DNA from: Lachnospiraceae bacterium
Lineage (GTDB): Bacteria; Bacillota; Clostridia; Lachnospirales; Lachnospiraceae
NCBI GenBank assembly: GCA_900768755.1
Contig: CAAGDV010000031.1
Span: forward strand, 1 to 64,000
DNA: 64,000 nt
Reading direction: 5' to 3'
The translations under genes and the position numbers were made by a program. How positions within the stretch are numbered: the first letter of the stretch is position 1; the number at the start of each line of letters is the position of its first letter. The notes beneath the pieces are model-generated. The model worked only from the letters and a program-made list of their open reading frames with translations, ran no database searches and was not told the origin of the DNA. Shown here in pieces: positions 54,584 to 62,731 of this stretch.

Positions 54584-55372
54584 ATGACAGGTATAGAGAT
54601 TACTTTTTTAATTATCGGACTTATTATACTGGCGGCAAGCTTCATACTGACGGAGCGTTTTGACAGCAATGACAGCGCAGTTCAGAAAGAGATGACAGAA
54701 AAACAGCGCGAGGACATCAGAAAGCAGATTATGCAGATTTTTGATGAGCAGATGGATGCTCTTAAGGAGCAGACCGAGGTCAGTCTTGACAAGCTTTCTG
54801 CCGAGAAGATGAATGAGATGAATGAGTATTCGGAGACCATTCTCAATGAGATTAACAGAAACCATAACGAAGTCATGTTTTTGTACGACATGCTCAACGA
54901 GAAGAAAAAAGAGATAAACAACACGGTCCGGGACTTAAATATTGTCAACAAAGAATTAAAGAACCATACTTCAACTGAGAGCGGAGAGGCTTTTGAGCCT
55001 GCAGAAAAGGCACCTGCCGACAAGCCGAAGAGGCCCGTAAGAACCAGAAAAGAACAGATTCTTGATCAGCTTGACGGGGTTTCCGAAAACGTGTCAGATG
55101 AGGTTGCCGCTGATAATCAGGTTGCGCCACCTGCAAAACCGAGACGAAAAAATACTGCGAAGACGGCGGCAGAACGCACCAGAAACGCAGTCAAGAAAGA
55201 AACCGAGCGCGAGGAAAACAAGGATATCACTGTTTTTGAGAACGGCAACAATAATGAGAAAATACTGGAACTCAGCCGCCAGGGCAAATCCAATGTTGAG
55301 ATTGCTAAGGAACTGGGGCTTGGTATCGGGGAAGTCAAGCTTGTCGTAGACCTCTTTAAAGGAGGCAGATGA
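54584..55372 (+). CDS. SwrB-like membrane protein (DUF6115 type)
   Basis: A 262-aa protein with an N-terminal membrane helix (about residues 4-22), a long coiled coil (about 30-130), a Pro/Ala/Lys linker and a small C-terminal helix-turn-helix-like motif (ILELSRQGKSNVEIAKELGLGIGEVKLVV). This layout and the position between sigD and rpsB match Bacillus SwrB/YlxL, which promotes basal-body completion and swarming. It is longer than SwrB (167 aa). Function is inferred by synteny. Its stop overlaps the next start. Confidence 0.72.
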   Translation: MTGIEITFLIIGLIILAASFILTERFDSNDSAVQKEMTEKQREDIRKQIMQIFDEQMDALKEQTEVSLDKLSAEKMNEMNEYSETILNEINRNHNEVMFLYDMLNEKKKEINNTVRDLNIVNKELKNHTSTESGEAFEPAEKAPADKPKRPVRTRKEQILDQLDGVSENVSDEVAADNQVAPPAKPRRKNTAKTAAERTRNAVKKETEREENKDITVFENGNNNEKILELSRQGKSNVEIAKELGLGIGEVKLVVDLFKGGR

Positions 55373-56025
55373 TGAAGTTAAAGTATTATTTGCGCGGAAT
55401 GGGAATAGGTATTGCGGTTACGAGTATTGTACTTTCCGTGGCTTCATGCAACAGAAGAAGCATGACTGATGAAGAGATAATTAAAAGAGCCGAACAACTC
55501 GGAATGGTGACAACAGAGCACACGACGGAATCAATTTTTGAGCATAATTCAGGCAGTTCGGCTGAACCGACTTCTAAAGATGAAACCGATTCAACAACTG
55601 AAAGCGGGGATGGTACGGACACAACTGATACGACAACCACGGAACCGGTGACAGAGCCTTCGACCACGGAGCCGGTGGCAACCGAACCTGCGACGGAACC
55701 CACAACAACCGAACCTGCGACGGAACCCACAACAACCGAACCCGCGACGGAGCCCGCAACAACCGAACCGGTGACAGAGCCACCGACAGAGCCGCAGAGC
55801 ACGGATGGCGAAAACAATATACAATATACGCTCGTGATTAAATCCGGCATGTATTCCGAGCGCGTGTCACAGCTTCTGGCAGACAACGGAATAGTTGATG
55901 ATGCCAACCGGTTTAATACATACCTGGCAGGAAAGGGATACGATACAAGAATCAGGACCGGAACATACCGTCTGAATTCCGGTATGACATATGAGCAGAT
56001 TGCACGGATAATCTGCGGTATTTAA
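55372..56025 (+). CDS. Lipoprotein with Thr/Pro/Glu repeat and MltG-LysM-like C-terminus
   Basis: A 217-aa lipoprotein: lipobox SVASC with C26, a short charged segment, a Thr/Pro/Glu/Ala spacer (about residues 75-142) containing a 9-residue tandem repeat PATEPTTTE, and a C-terminal domain (YTLVIKSGMYSERVSQLL, AGKGYDTRIRTGTYRLNSGMTYEQIARII). That domain resembles the LysM-like N-part of YceG/MltG, so cell-wall binding is likely; no transglycosylase domain is present. ATG 55372 has better spacing to GGAGG (55361-55365) than ATG 55369. It may act at the flagellar/cell-wall interface. Confidence 0.75.
   Translation: MKLKYYLRGMGIGIAVTSIVLSVASCNRRSMTDEEIIKRAEQLGMVTTEHTTESIFEHNSGSSAEPTSKDETDSTTESGDGTDTTDTTTTEPVTEPSTTEPVATEPATEPTTTEPATEPTTTEPATEPATTEPVTEPPTEPQSTDGENNIQYTLVIKSGMYSERVSQLLADNGIVDDANRFNTYLAGKGYDTRIRTGTYRLNSGMTYEQIARIICGI
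55684..55764 (+). repeat. Three 27-bp tandem repeats inside the lipoprotein gene
   Basis: Units at 55684-55710, 55711-55737 and 55738-55764; the first two are identical and the third differs at three positions. Each encodes a nonapeptide EPATEPTTT-type unit. They keep the reading frame and may vary in copy number between strains. Confidence 0.9.
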
Positions 56026-56038
56026 GGAGGTATGTTGA

Positions 56039-56509
56039 ATGTATATCAGGCGTGCTGATCAAAGGGACCTTTCGGGAGTAGATGATTTGCTTTTGCAGGT
56101 ATTGACAGTGCATCATAACGGCAGGCCGGACTTGTTTAAGGCCGGTTGCAGAAAATATACCGATGATGAACTGCTTGAGATTTTTTCTGATGATAAAAGA
56201 CCTGTTTTTGTTGCGGTTGATGAGGGTGAGAATGTGATGGGATATGCTTTCTGCATATTCAAACAGGAAATCGGGCACAATGTTCTTACCGATGTGAAGA
56301 CCCTCTACATCGATGATTTGTGCGTGGATGAGAAGATACGCGGCAGACACATCGGACGTAGTCTTTATGATTATGTGGTGGAGTTTGCCAGACAGTCGGG
56401 TTGTTACAATGTTACGCTCAATGTCTGGAGCTGCAATGAGAAGGCTATTGGATTTTATGAAAGCTGCGGCCTGAAACCGCAAAAAATTGGAATGGAAACG
56501 ATTCTTTGA
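56039..56509 (+). CDS. GNAT family N-acetyltransferase
   Basis: A 156-aa GNAT protein. The acetyl-CoA-binding signature is visible as DDLCVDEKIRGRHIGRSLYDYV (R/Q-x2-G-x-G/A type, here RGRHIG), followed by AIGFYESCGLKP. The substrate is not deducible; ribosomal-protein-like (RimI) and small-molecule acetylation are both possible. ATG 56039 is 8 nt after AAGGAGG. It overlaps the glycosyltransferase by 4 nt if the latter starts at TTG 56506. Confidence 0.85.
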   Translation: MYIRRADQRDLSGVDDLLLQVLTVHHNGRPDLFKAGCRKYTDDELLEIFSDDKRPVFVAVDEGENVMGYAFCIFKQEIGHNVLTDVKTLYIDDLCVDEKIRGRHIGRSLYDYVVEFARQSGCYNVTLNVWSCNEKAIGFYESCGLKPQKIGMETIL

Positions 56510-57378
56510 AAATGAATGTTCTTATTGTTTTGAATTATAATGACGGAAAAACAACCGCCGCAATGGTTGGGAAGGCTTTGGAATGTGAGGCGCTGAACCG
56601 CATTGTTGTGGTTGATAACTGTTCAACGGATAACTCATTTTCGGTGCTTTCAGAGCTTTTGTCCGAGCGAACAGATGTGATTCGCACAGAGCGAAACGGA
56701 GGCTATGCGAGCGGAAACAATTTCGGCGCAGAATATGCCATTAAAAAATACTCGCCGGACAATATTTTTATTGCAAATCCGGATGTTGAGTTTGACAGCA
56801 GGACGGTTGAGGCGCTTTCGGAGTATCTTTCAAAGAATCCGAAGGTTGGAATTGTATCCTGCAAAATGATTTGCACCTCGGGGATAGACACCAGACAGGC
56901 GTGGCGCATTCCGCGATATGGCGACTGCATAATGGAGAATCTGATTCTCCTAAAGAAAGTCACCGGTAACCGGACATGGTATCCCGAGAGTCATTTTGAA
57001 GGCAGGGAGAGCATGGTCGAGGCAGTGAGCGGTTCGTTTTTTGCAATATCGGCTGATGCCTTTAAAAAGGTCGGCGGATTTGATGCCAACACATTTTTGT
57101 ACTACGAGGAAAACATACTCGCCTCAAAGCTTTTGGCTACGGGGTATCACAATGTGATTCTCAATGATTTTTCCTTTGTTCACAGGCATTCCGAAAGCAT
57201 CAACAAATCCATCACGTCAGTGAAGCGCAGGCTTAAGACGGCGTATGAGAGCAGAAAGTATTTTTGCCGCAAATATCTCCGAAAAAGAGGTCTTGCGATG
57301 GCTTTTCTTGCCCTGACTTTTCATGTGGGGCTGATTGATTATCTTTTGGCGCTAAAAATTTTAAAAATAAAGCGATAA
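56506..57378 (+). CDS. Family 2 glycosyltransferase (rhamnosyltransferase-like)
   Basis: A 290-aa GT-A enzyme: VVVDNCSTDNSF near the N-terminus, RNGGYASGNNFGAEYA, a DxD-like NPDVEFD (about residues 91-97), GSFFAISADAFKKVGGFDANTFLYYEE acceptor-side motif. It transfers a sugar from an NDP donor; WbbL/RfbN-type rhamnosyl- or similar transfer to a cell-wall polymer or protein is plausible. TTG 56506 is best spaced to GGAAA (56494-56498) and overlaps the GNAT gene; ATG 56512 is the alternative. Its place at the end of the flagellar operon makes flagellin glycosylation possible. Confidence 0.85.
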   Translation: MKMNVLIVLNYNDGKTTAAMVGKALECEALNRIVVVDNCSTDNSFSVLSELLSERTDVIRTERNGGYASGNNFGAEYAIKKYSPDNIFIANPDVEFDSRTVEALSEYLSKNPKVGIVSCKMICTSGIDTRQAWRIPRYGDCIMENLILLKKVTGNRTWYPESHFEGRESMVEAVSGSFFAISADAFKKVGGFDANTFLYYEENILASKLLATGYHNVILNDFSFVHRHSESINKSITSVKRRLKTAYESRKYFCRKYLRKRGLAMAFLALTFHVGLIDYLLALKILKIKR

Positions 57379-57383
57379 AGTAC

Positions 57384-57412
57384 TTGAAATATTGACTTTA
57401 TGATGATACAAT
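57384..57412 (+). promoter_or_regulatory. Predicted SigA promoter of rpsB-tsf
   Basis: TTGAAA (57384-57389), 17-nt spacer, TACAAT (57407-57412) preceded by TGA, an extended -10. It is 152 nt upstream of rpsB, leaving a leader of about 145 nt. A CT/AT-rich leader without a fold I can name lies between. Confidence 0.6.
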
Positions 57413-57416
57413 ATTA

Positions 57417-57443
57417 TCCGGTGTGTTGGCACCGGACTTTTTT
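57417..57443 (+). terminator. Intrinsic terminator closing the fla/che unit
   Basis: A 6-7 bp stem CCGGTG/CACCGG (plus T-A) with a 6-nt loop, followed by TTTTTT (57438-57443). It starts 39 nt after the glycosyltransferase stop, and its left arm coincides with the predicted start site of the rpsB promoter (near 57419). Confidence 0.75.
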
Positions 57444-57564
57444 ATGCAATAAGCCGGGACAGCACATACAATATTCACTTCTGTTGTTATCCGATTGGTG
57501 CCCGTAACGCAGGTGTTTTGGATGTATAGACAGGAGGAAGACAATAACCAATGGAGGTATTATT

Positions 57565-58323
57565 ATGAGCGTTATTTCAATGAAGCAGTTGCTTGAAGCA
57601 GGTGTACATTTCGGACACCAGACCAGAAGATGGAACCCTAAGATGGCAGAGTACATCTACACAGAGAGAAATGGTATCTATATCATTGATCTTCAGAAGT
57701 CAGTTGGAAAGGTTGACGAGGCTTACAATGCAGTATATTCTATTGCAGAGCAGGGCGGAACAATTCTTTTCGTAGGAACAAAGAAGCAGGCGCAGGACGC
57801 AGTTAAGTCTGAGGCAGAGCGTTGCGGAATGTTTTATGTTAATGAGAGATGGCTTGGTGGTATGCTTACCAACTTCAAGACAATTCAGAGCAGAATTCAG
57901 AGACTTAAAGACATCGAGAAGATGGAAGAGGACGGAACATTTGATGTTCTTCCTAAGAAAGAAGTTATTAACCTTAAGAAAGAGCAGGAGAAACTCGAGA
58001 AGAATCTTGGCGGTATCAAGAACATGAAGAGAATCCCTGATGCTATTTTCGTAGTAGATCCTAAGAAGGAGAGCATCTGCGTACAGGAGGCTCACATCCT
58101 TGGAATTCCGCTTATCGGTATTGCAGATACCAACTGTGATCCTGAGGAACTTGACTATGTTATCCCGGGTAACGACGATGCTATCAGAGCTGTTAAGCTT
58201 ATCGTATCAAAGATGGCTGATGCCGTTATCACTGCTAACCAGGGCGAGACCGCTGAAGTTTACGAGGATATCGTAGCTGAGGAAGCTGCAGCAGAGGAAG
58301 CAGCAGAAGAAGTAACAGAATAA
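57565..58323 (+). CDS. rpsB: 30S ribosomal protein uS2
   Basis: A 252-aa uS2 with [33 protein letters not shown] region, [13 protein letters not shown], and [13 protein letters not shown]. The C-terminal tail is Glu/Ala-rich. Codon use is strongly biased, as expected for a highly expressed gene. GGAGG (57553-57557) precedes ATG 57565. It is followed by tsf, the conserved pair. Confidence 0.98.
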   Translation: MSVISMKQLLEAGVHFGHQTRRWNPKMAEYIYTERNGIYIIDLQKSVGKVDEAYNAVYSIAEQGGTILFVGTKKQAQDAVKSEAERCGMFYVNERWLGGMLTNFKTIQSRIQRLKDIEKMEEDGTFDVLPKKEVINLKKEQEKLEKNLGGIKNMKRIPDAIFVVDPKKESICVQEAHILGIPLIGIADTNCDPEELDYVIPGNDDAIRAVKLIVSKMADAVITANQGETAEVYEDIVAEEAAAEEAAEEVTE

Positions 58324-58342
58324 TTGACAGGAGGCACGTATT

Positions 58343-59455
58343 ATGGCAGCAATTACCGCATCAATGGTAAAAGAATTAAGAGAAATGACAGGCGCCGGAA
58401 TGATGGATTGCAAGAAAGCTCTTGGCGAGACAGACGGCGATATGGAAAAGGCAGTAGAGTGGCTTAAAGAGAACGGCCTCGCAAAGGCTGCTAAGAAGGC
58501 AAACAGAATCGCAGCAGAAGGAATTGTTAAAGTTCTTGTTGAAGGCGATAAGAACGCATCTATCGTTGAAGTTAACTCAGAGACAGACTTCGTTGCAAAG
58601 AATGCTGATTTTGCCGCATATGTTGAGGAGGTTGCAAAGCAGGCTCTCACAACAGACGCTGCATCAATTGAAGAGTTCATGGCTGAGCCTTGGAAGGCTG
58701 AGGCAGGCAAGACAGTTGAGGAAGCTCTTGCTTCCAAGATTGCAGTTATCGGTGAGAATCTCAAGATCAGAAGATTTGAGAAGGTTGCACTTGATGGCGG
58801 ATGTGTTGTATCTTACACACACGGCGGCGGAAAGATTGGCGTTCTTGTAATCAGCGACGCAACAGTTGTCAACGACGATGTAAAGGAAGCACTTAAGAAC
58901 ATTGCAATGCAGATTGCGGCTCTTAAGCCTGAATATATCAGCAGAAATGACATTTCAGCAGACGAGCTTTCAACAATCAGAAAAGATACAGTAGGAAGCG
59001 CATTGAATGATCCTGCAACTCTTCCGAAGCCTATTTTGCAGAAGTTAATCGATAAAGCAGTTAACGACAAGGTATGGTCTGACGAGGACATCGCAATCTA
59101 TGAAGAGAAGAAGAGCAACATGAACTACCTGTTCAACTTCCTTTCAACAGAGGCAAAGGCCGGACTTGTTAAGCTTGCCATGGATGACAAGGATGCAATC
59201 ACCGCTGATAAGATTTTCACAGGTCTTGTTGAAGGCCGTGTATCTAAGCAGCTTAAGGAAATCTGCCTCCTTGACCAGACCTATGTAAAGGCTGAGGACG
59301 GAAAGCAGACTGTATCTGCATATCTTTCAGAGGTATCCAAGAAAGTCGGAACAACTGTCAATGTTGCAAAATACATCAGATTTGAGACCGGTGAAGGCCT
59401 TGAGAAGAAGAACGAGGATTTTGCCGCAGAGGTTGCAAAGCAGATGGGAATGTAA
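58343..59455 (+). CDS. tsf: Elongation factor Ts with an enlarged dimerisation region
   Basis: A 370-aa EF-Ts (most are about 200-310). The UBA-like N-terminus VKELREMTGAGMMDCKKAL and the catalytic core VNSETDFVAKN (TDFV) are intact. Between residues about 215 and 278 there is an extra segment of roughly 55-60 residues (around DPATLPKPILQKLIDKAV and NMNYLFNFLSTEAK) not present in typical clostridial proteins; after it EGRVSKQLKEICLLDQTYVK resumes the family. The reading frame is continuous, so it is an insertion and not a frameshift. EF-Ts exchanges GDP on EF-Tu. Confidence 0.97.
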   Translation: MAAITASMVKELREMTGAGMMDCKKALGETDGDMEKAVEWLKENGLAKAAKKANRIAAEGIVKVLVEGDKNASIVEVNSETDFVAKNADFAAYVEEVAKQALTTDAASIEEFMAEPWKAEAGKTVEEALASKIAVIGENLKIRRFEKVALDGGCVVSYTHGGGKIGVLVISDATVVNDDVKEALKNIAMQIAALKPEYISRNDISADELSTIRKDTVGSALNDPATLPKPILQKLIDKAVNDKVWSDEDIAIYEEKKSNMNYLFNFLSTEAKAGLVKLAMDDKDAITADKIFTGLVEGRVSKQLKEICLLDQTYVKAEDGKQTVSAYLSEVSKKVGTTVNVAKYIRFETGEGLEKKNEDFAAEVAKQMGM

Positions 59456-59514
59456 TCCTATCCGTAAAAAGTTTGATATGATTTTTATTCGCTATTGTGA
59501 ATACGATACACAAG

Positions 59515-59550
59515 GCATCACTGCTTATACATAGGCGGTGATGCTTTTTT
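59515..59550 (+). terminator. Intrinsic terminator of rpsB-tsf
   Basis: A 10-bp stem GCATCACTGC/GCGGTGATGC with a 10-nt loop, followed by TTTTTT (59545-59550), 60 nt after the tsf stop. Confidence 0.88.
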
Positions 59551-59556
59551 ATTATC

Positions 59557-59602
59557 GCAGAGCCTCACATATGAAATTTGTCCTTACGGACATGAGGCTC
59601 GC
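59557..59602 (+). other. Structured intergenic element of unknown type
   Basis: GAGCCTCA (59560-59567) pairs with TGAGGCTC (59593-59600), and an inner stem TGTCC/GGACA (59579-59583 with 59588-59592) stacks directly on its 3' arm, leaving an 11-nt bulge on the 5' side. No T run follows. A strong Shine-Dalgarno AGGAGG (59611-59616) lies just downstream but no start codon follows at proper distance. The rest of the 361-nt tsf-MGMT gap (to 59816) contains only the terminator above, this element and a predicted promoter. Confidence 0.4.
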
Positions 59603-59748
59603 AATCGAGTAGGAGGAAATAAACAAAACATAGAGCAAGGAATACGACCTGTCGTTTTTAATGACACCTTACCTGATAATGTATGATCATAAACTACGAT
59701 GAAAAGCAAAGCAAATGTTATGTTGCCGCATATTTTTTTGATGGCATA

Positions 59749-59777
59749 TTGTTCTTATGCTTTGAAACAATTATAAT
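59749..59777 (+). promoter_or_regulatory. Predicted promoter of the MGMT-fusion gene
   Basis: TTGTTC (59749-59754), 17-nt spacer, TATAAT (59772-59777), 39 nt before GTG 59817. Good -10 and spacing, partial -35. Confidence 0.5.
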
Positions 59778-59816
59778 TATGTCATACCAATTTTGCAGAA
59801 CACGGGGTGATACAGA

Positions 59817-60470
59817 GTGAGGACGCGCGAGGAAGCACTTCAATACGGACTGAGTTTTAAGGATACATACGAGGATACGCCTTTTCGGGATGATAACTGG
59901 CAGCTGGTGAGATTTTGCGGGAACGGAAAGGCTTTTTTGTGGATATATGAGTACGAGGGGCAGATAAGGCTCAATGTCAAGACGGACCCGGCGTGGCGGG
60001 ATTTCTGGCGGAGAACCTACCAATCGGTCATTCCCGGCTATCATCAGAACAAAGAGCATTGGAATACGATTATTCTGGATGGTTCCGTGCCGGATGACGA
60101 GATTCGGAGAATGATTGGTGAGAGCTATGATTTGATAGCGGACAACCCTACGGCGCGGATTTACGAGGCTGTGAAGAGAATCCCCAAAGGCTCTGTCGCG
60201 ACTTACGCGCAGATTGCCGCAATGGCAGGGAATCCGAAGATGTGCCGCGCGGTGGGCAATGCGCTCCATAAGAATCCGGACCCGGCGGGAATTCCATGCT
60301 ACCGCGTTGTTAATTCGCAGGGGAGATTAAGCGGTTCTTTTGCCTTCGGCGGACCGGATGCGCAGGCTAAGCTTTTGCATGCGGACGGGATAGAAGTGGC
60401 AGACGGTGCGGTTGATTTAAAAAAGTATGGAATGACGGATTTTTTGACAAAAAATCCTTTTAATACATGA
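59817..60470 (+). CDS. MmcQ/YjbR (DUF419)-MGMT fusion protein
   Basis: A 217-aa protein. Residues 1-100 look like the MmcQ/YjbR DUF419 fold (EALQYGLSFKDTYEDTPFR, WIYEYEGQIRLNVKTDP). Residues 110-200 are a methylguanine-DNA methyltransferase DNA-binding domain (RIYEAVKRIPKGSVATYAQIA, CRAVGNALHKNPDP). The acceptor motif is PCYRVV with C161: the reactive Cys is kept but the neighbouring His of PCHRV is Tyr. It could be a repair enzyme, a weakly active one, or an alkyltransferase-like sensor. The start is GTG 59817 after GGGGTGA (59803-59809). Confidence 0.85.
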   Translation: MRTREEALQYGLSFKDTYEDTPFRDDNWQLVRFCGNGKAFLWIYEYEGQIRLNVKTDPAWRDFWRRTYQSVIPGYHQNKEHWNTIILDGSVPDDEIRRMIGESYDLIADNPTARIYEAVKRIPKGSVATYAQIAAMAGNPKMCRAVGNALHKNPDPAGIPCYRVVNSQGRLSGSFAFGGPDAQAKLLHADGIEVADGAVDLKKYGMTDFLTKNPFNT

Positions 60471-60475
60471 CGGAT

Positions 60476-60486
60476 AAGTGTATAAT
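60476..60486 (+). promoter_or_regulatory. Weak promoter candidate for the histidine kinase
   Basis: Perfect TATAAT (60481-60486), 33 nt before the kinase start, but the best -35 at correct spacing (TTTTAA) matches poorly; a good TTGACA (60444-60449) is too far upstream. Confidence 0.3.
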
Positions 60487-60518
60487 AGTGGTGAAAAAAT
60501 CTTTGTGAGGATTATTTG

Positions 60519-62711
60519 ATGATTACTATTTTCTACGCATTGTTTGCGTTCCTGGTTATATTGGTAACATTTTGTCTGGTGTCGGTTCTCAGAAAGAAAC
60601 GGACGGCAATTTCCGGTTCCATCGCAAAGGTTCTGGGAATTGCACTTGTTACAATTATATCGAACATTATTGTGGTTGTGACGAACAATGCGGACATTGC
60701 ATATACGGCAATGGCTGTTTTTACGCTGTCAATTGACTGGCTGCTTTTTTTTCTCTGCAAATATGCAATTGTGTACACGGAAAGCGACAAAGGTGTAAGA
60801 ATTGTCGAGTACATGCTCATGTCGGCATCTGTTATTGATTCCGTATCAATTATGCTGAATTATCGGTTCCATCATGTTTTTGAATTGGCATATATGGAAC
60901 ATGAGCTGGGTTATTTTTTTGTTCTGGACTCGACGGGCGTTGCGTATTATCTGCACCTGGCGTTGTGCTATATTATTACGGCGGCTATCGCTTTCCATCT
61001 TGTATATAAGTGCATTAAGGTCTCTGCGTTCTATCGCAAGAAATATTCTGTGATTCTGATATTGTTTGGCGTCGTGATTGCTCTGGATGCATTAAGTCTT
61101 ATGATACATATGGGAATCAATATCTCAATATTTTTCTATGCGCTTCTGGCAGTAGCGATATATTTTTTCTCGCTGTATTACTATCCGGGCAATCTTTTGT
61201 CGGACATACTTATGTACGTTGCCAACACTATTAATAACGGAATAATTGTATTTGATGACCATGGGCGGCATATGTATTCCAATGACAGGATTTGGGATAT
61301 TTTTAGTACGGAAAGGAACCCGGAACTGGCGGATGCTTATTATCGCGACCGTATTATGAAATTCGGAATTGATGAGGAGAACGGCAGGGAAAGCTTTAAG
61401 CGTAAGGAAGAGCGCATAATCAAAGGCGAGACAAGATATATAGACATTGAATGTCAGAAGCAGTACGACAAGAAGCATATCTATATCGGCAGATATTACA
61501 ATGTAATCGATATGACCGACAAGGTGAAAAGTTACGAGAGGGAGGTCTCTGAGGCGCAGGAGGCCAATCGTGCCAAGACAGATTACCTTTCAAGAATGTC
61601 GCATGAGATTCGCACCCCTGTCAATTCTATATACGGCATGAACGAGATGATTCTCAGGGAGAGCAGCGAGCTTGATATTATCAATTATGCTTCGGACATC
61701 AAAGCTTCGGCTGAGGTTCTGGTCGGAATCATCAATGATGTTTTGGATCTTTCAAAAATTGAATCCGGCAAGATGGAACTGGTCAATGAGAATTACAATA
61801 TCAGGACGTTGCTCGATAATGTTATCAATATGATTAACGTGAAGGCGAAAGAGAAGAGACTGACTTTTGCTCATACTGTTGCAGAGGATATTCCGTCTGT
61901 GCTTTGTGGCGACGCAGTCAGAATCCAGCAGATTCTTTTGAATCTTTTATCTAATGCAGTCAAATATACTCCGAGCGGGTTGGTTGCACTCAAGGTAACA
62001 TGCCGTAAGCGGCAGAGTGATGTATCATTGTATTTTGAGGTTAAGGATACCGGAATCGGAATAAGGGAAGAGGATATTCCGAGACTGTTTGAGGCATTTG
62101 AAAGAATAGACAAGGTTAAGAACCACGGTATTCAGGGAACGGGGCTTGGACTAAATATTACGGCGCAGCTTCTTAAATTGATGGGAAGCAGTCTGAAGGT
62201 TGATAGTACATATGGCTCCGGAAGCACTTTTTCTTTCCGGCTTATGCAGAAGATAGTTGATGATGAGCCTATCGGGGACTTCAACGATAACAATAAGATT
62301 AAAGAGGTTTCAAAATATAATACGATGTTTATTGCTCCTAATGCAAGAATTTTGATTGTCGATGATAACGCCATCAACAGAAAGGTTTTTGTCAAGCTTT
62401 TGAAACAGACAAGGGTTATGATTAGCGAGGTCGAGAGCGGGCAGCAGTGCCTGGATATTATCTGCAGGAATCATTTTGACCTGATATTTCTTGACCATCT
62501 GATGCCGGAGATGGACGGTATTGAAACACTACACCGGATGAAGGAGCTGGAGAACAATAAGTGTAAGGATACGCCTGTGATTATGCTTACTGCCAATGCA
62601 ATGGCGGGGGCGAAGCAGGAGTATATGAAGGAGGGCTTCACAGATTTCCTTGCCAAGCCTATTATTCCGCAGGAGCTTGAAAAAATGGTTGCAAAATATC
62701 TTAAATCATGA
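60519..62711 (+). CDS. Hybrid sensor histidine kinase with 7TM-type input
   Basis: A 730-aa kinase. The N-terminal 230 residues hold about seven membrane helices (7TM sensor type). A short PAS-like region (about 235-335; NTINNGIIVFDDHGRHMYSND) follows, then HisKA with H362 (SRMSHEIRTPVNSI), the ATPase domain (N box LLNLLSNAVKYTP, G1 VKDTGIGI, G2 GTGLGLNI) and a C-terminal receiver with D659 (FLDHLMPEMDGIE). No partner regulator is adjacent. ATG 60519 is better spaced to GTGAGGA than TTG 60516. The ligand is unknown. Confidence 0.93.
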   Translation: MITIFYALFAFLVILVTFCLVSVLRKKRTAISGSIAKVLGIALVTIISNIIVVVTNNADIAYTAMAVFTLSIDWLLFFLCKYAIVYTESDKGVRIVEYMLMSASVIDSVSIMLNYRFHHVFELAYMEHELGYFFVLDSTGVAYYLHLALCYIITAAIAFHLVYKCIKVSAFYRKKYSVILILFGVVIALDALSLMIHMGINISIFFYALLAVAIYFFSLYYYPGNLLSDILMYVANTINNGIIVFDDHGRHMYSNDRIWDIFSTERNPELADAYYRDRIMKFGIDEENGRESFKRKEERIIKGETRYIDIECQKQYDKKHIYIGRYYNVIDMTDKVKSYEREVSEAQEANRAKTDYLSRMSHEIRTPVNSIYGMNEMILRESSELDIINYASDIKASAEVLVGIINDVLDLSKIESGKMELVNENYNIRTLLDNVINMINVKAKEKRLTFAHTVAEDIPSVLCGDAVRIQQILLNLLSNAVKYTPSGLVALKVTCRKRQSDVSLYFEVKDTGIGIREEDIPRLFEAFERIDKVKNHGIQGTGLGLNITAQLLKLMGSSLKVDSTYGSGSTFSFRLMQKIVDDEPIGDFNDNNKIKEVSKYNTMFIAPNARILIVDDNAINRKVFVKLLKQTRVMISEVESGQQCLDIICRNHFDLIFLDHLMPEMDGIETLHRMKELENNKCKDTPVIMLTANAMAGAKQEYMKEGFTDFLAKPIIPQELEKMVAKYLKS

Positions 62712-62731
62712 TTTAATTGATAATCTGACAG

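Noticed and set aside
55684..55764. Tandem repeats considered as CRISPR
   Set aside because: Adjacent 27-bp units without spacers, in frame in a coding region; a protein spacer repeat.
58940..59180. Frameshift or fusion suspected in tsf
   Set aside because: The frame is continuous and codon use stays biased; family sequence resumes after the segment, so it is an in-frame insertion.
59699..59776. 25-codon open frame (MKSKANVMLP...)
   Set aside because: No ribosome site, overlaps the predicted promoter of the next gene, no support.
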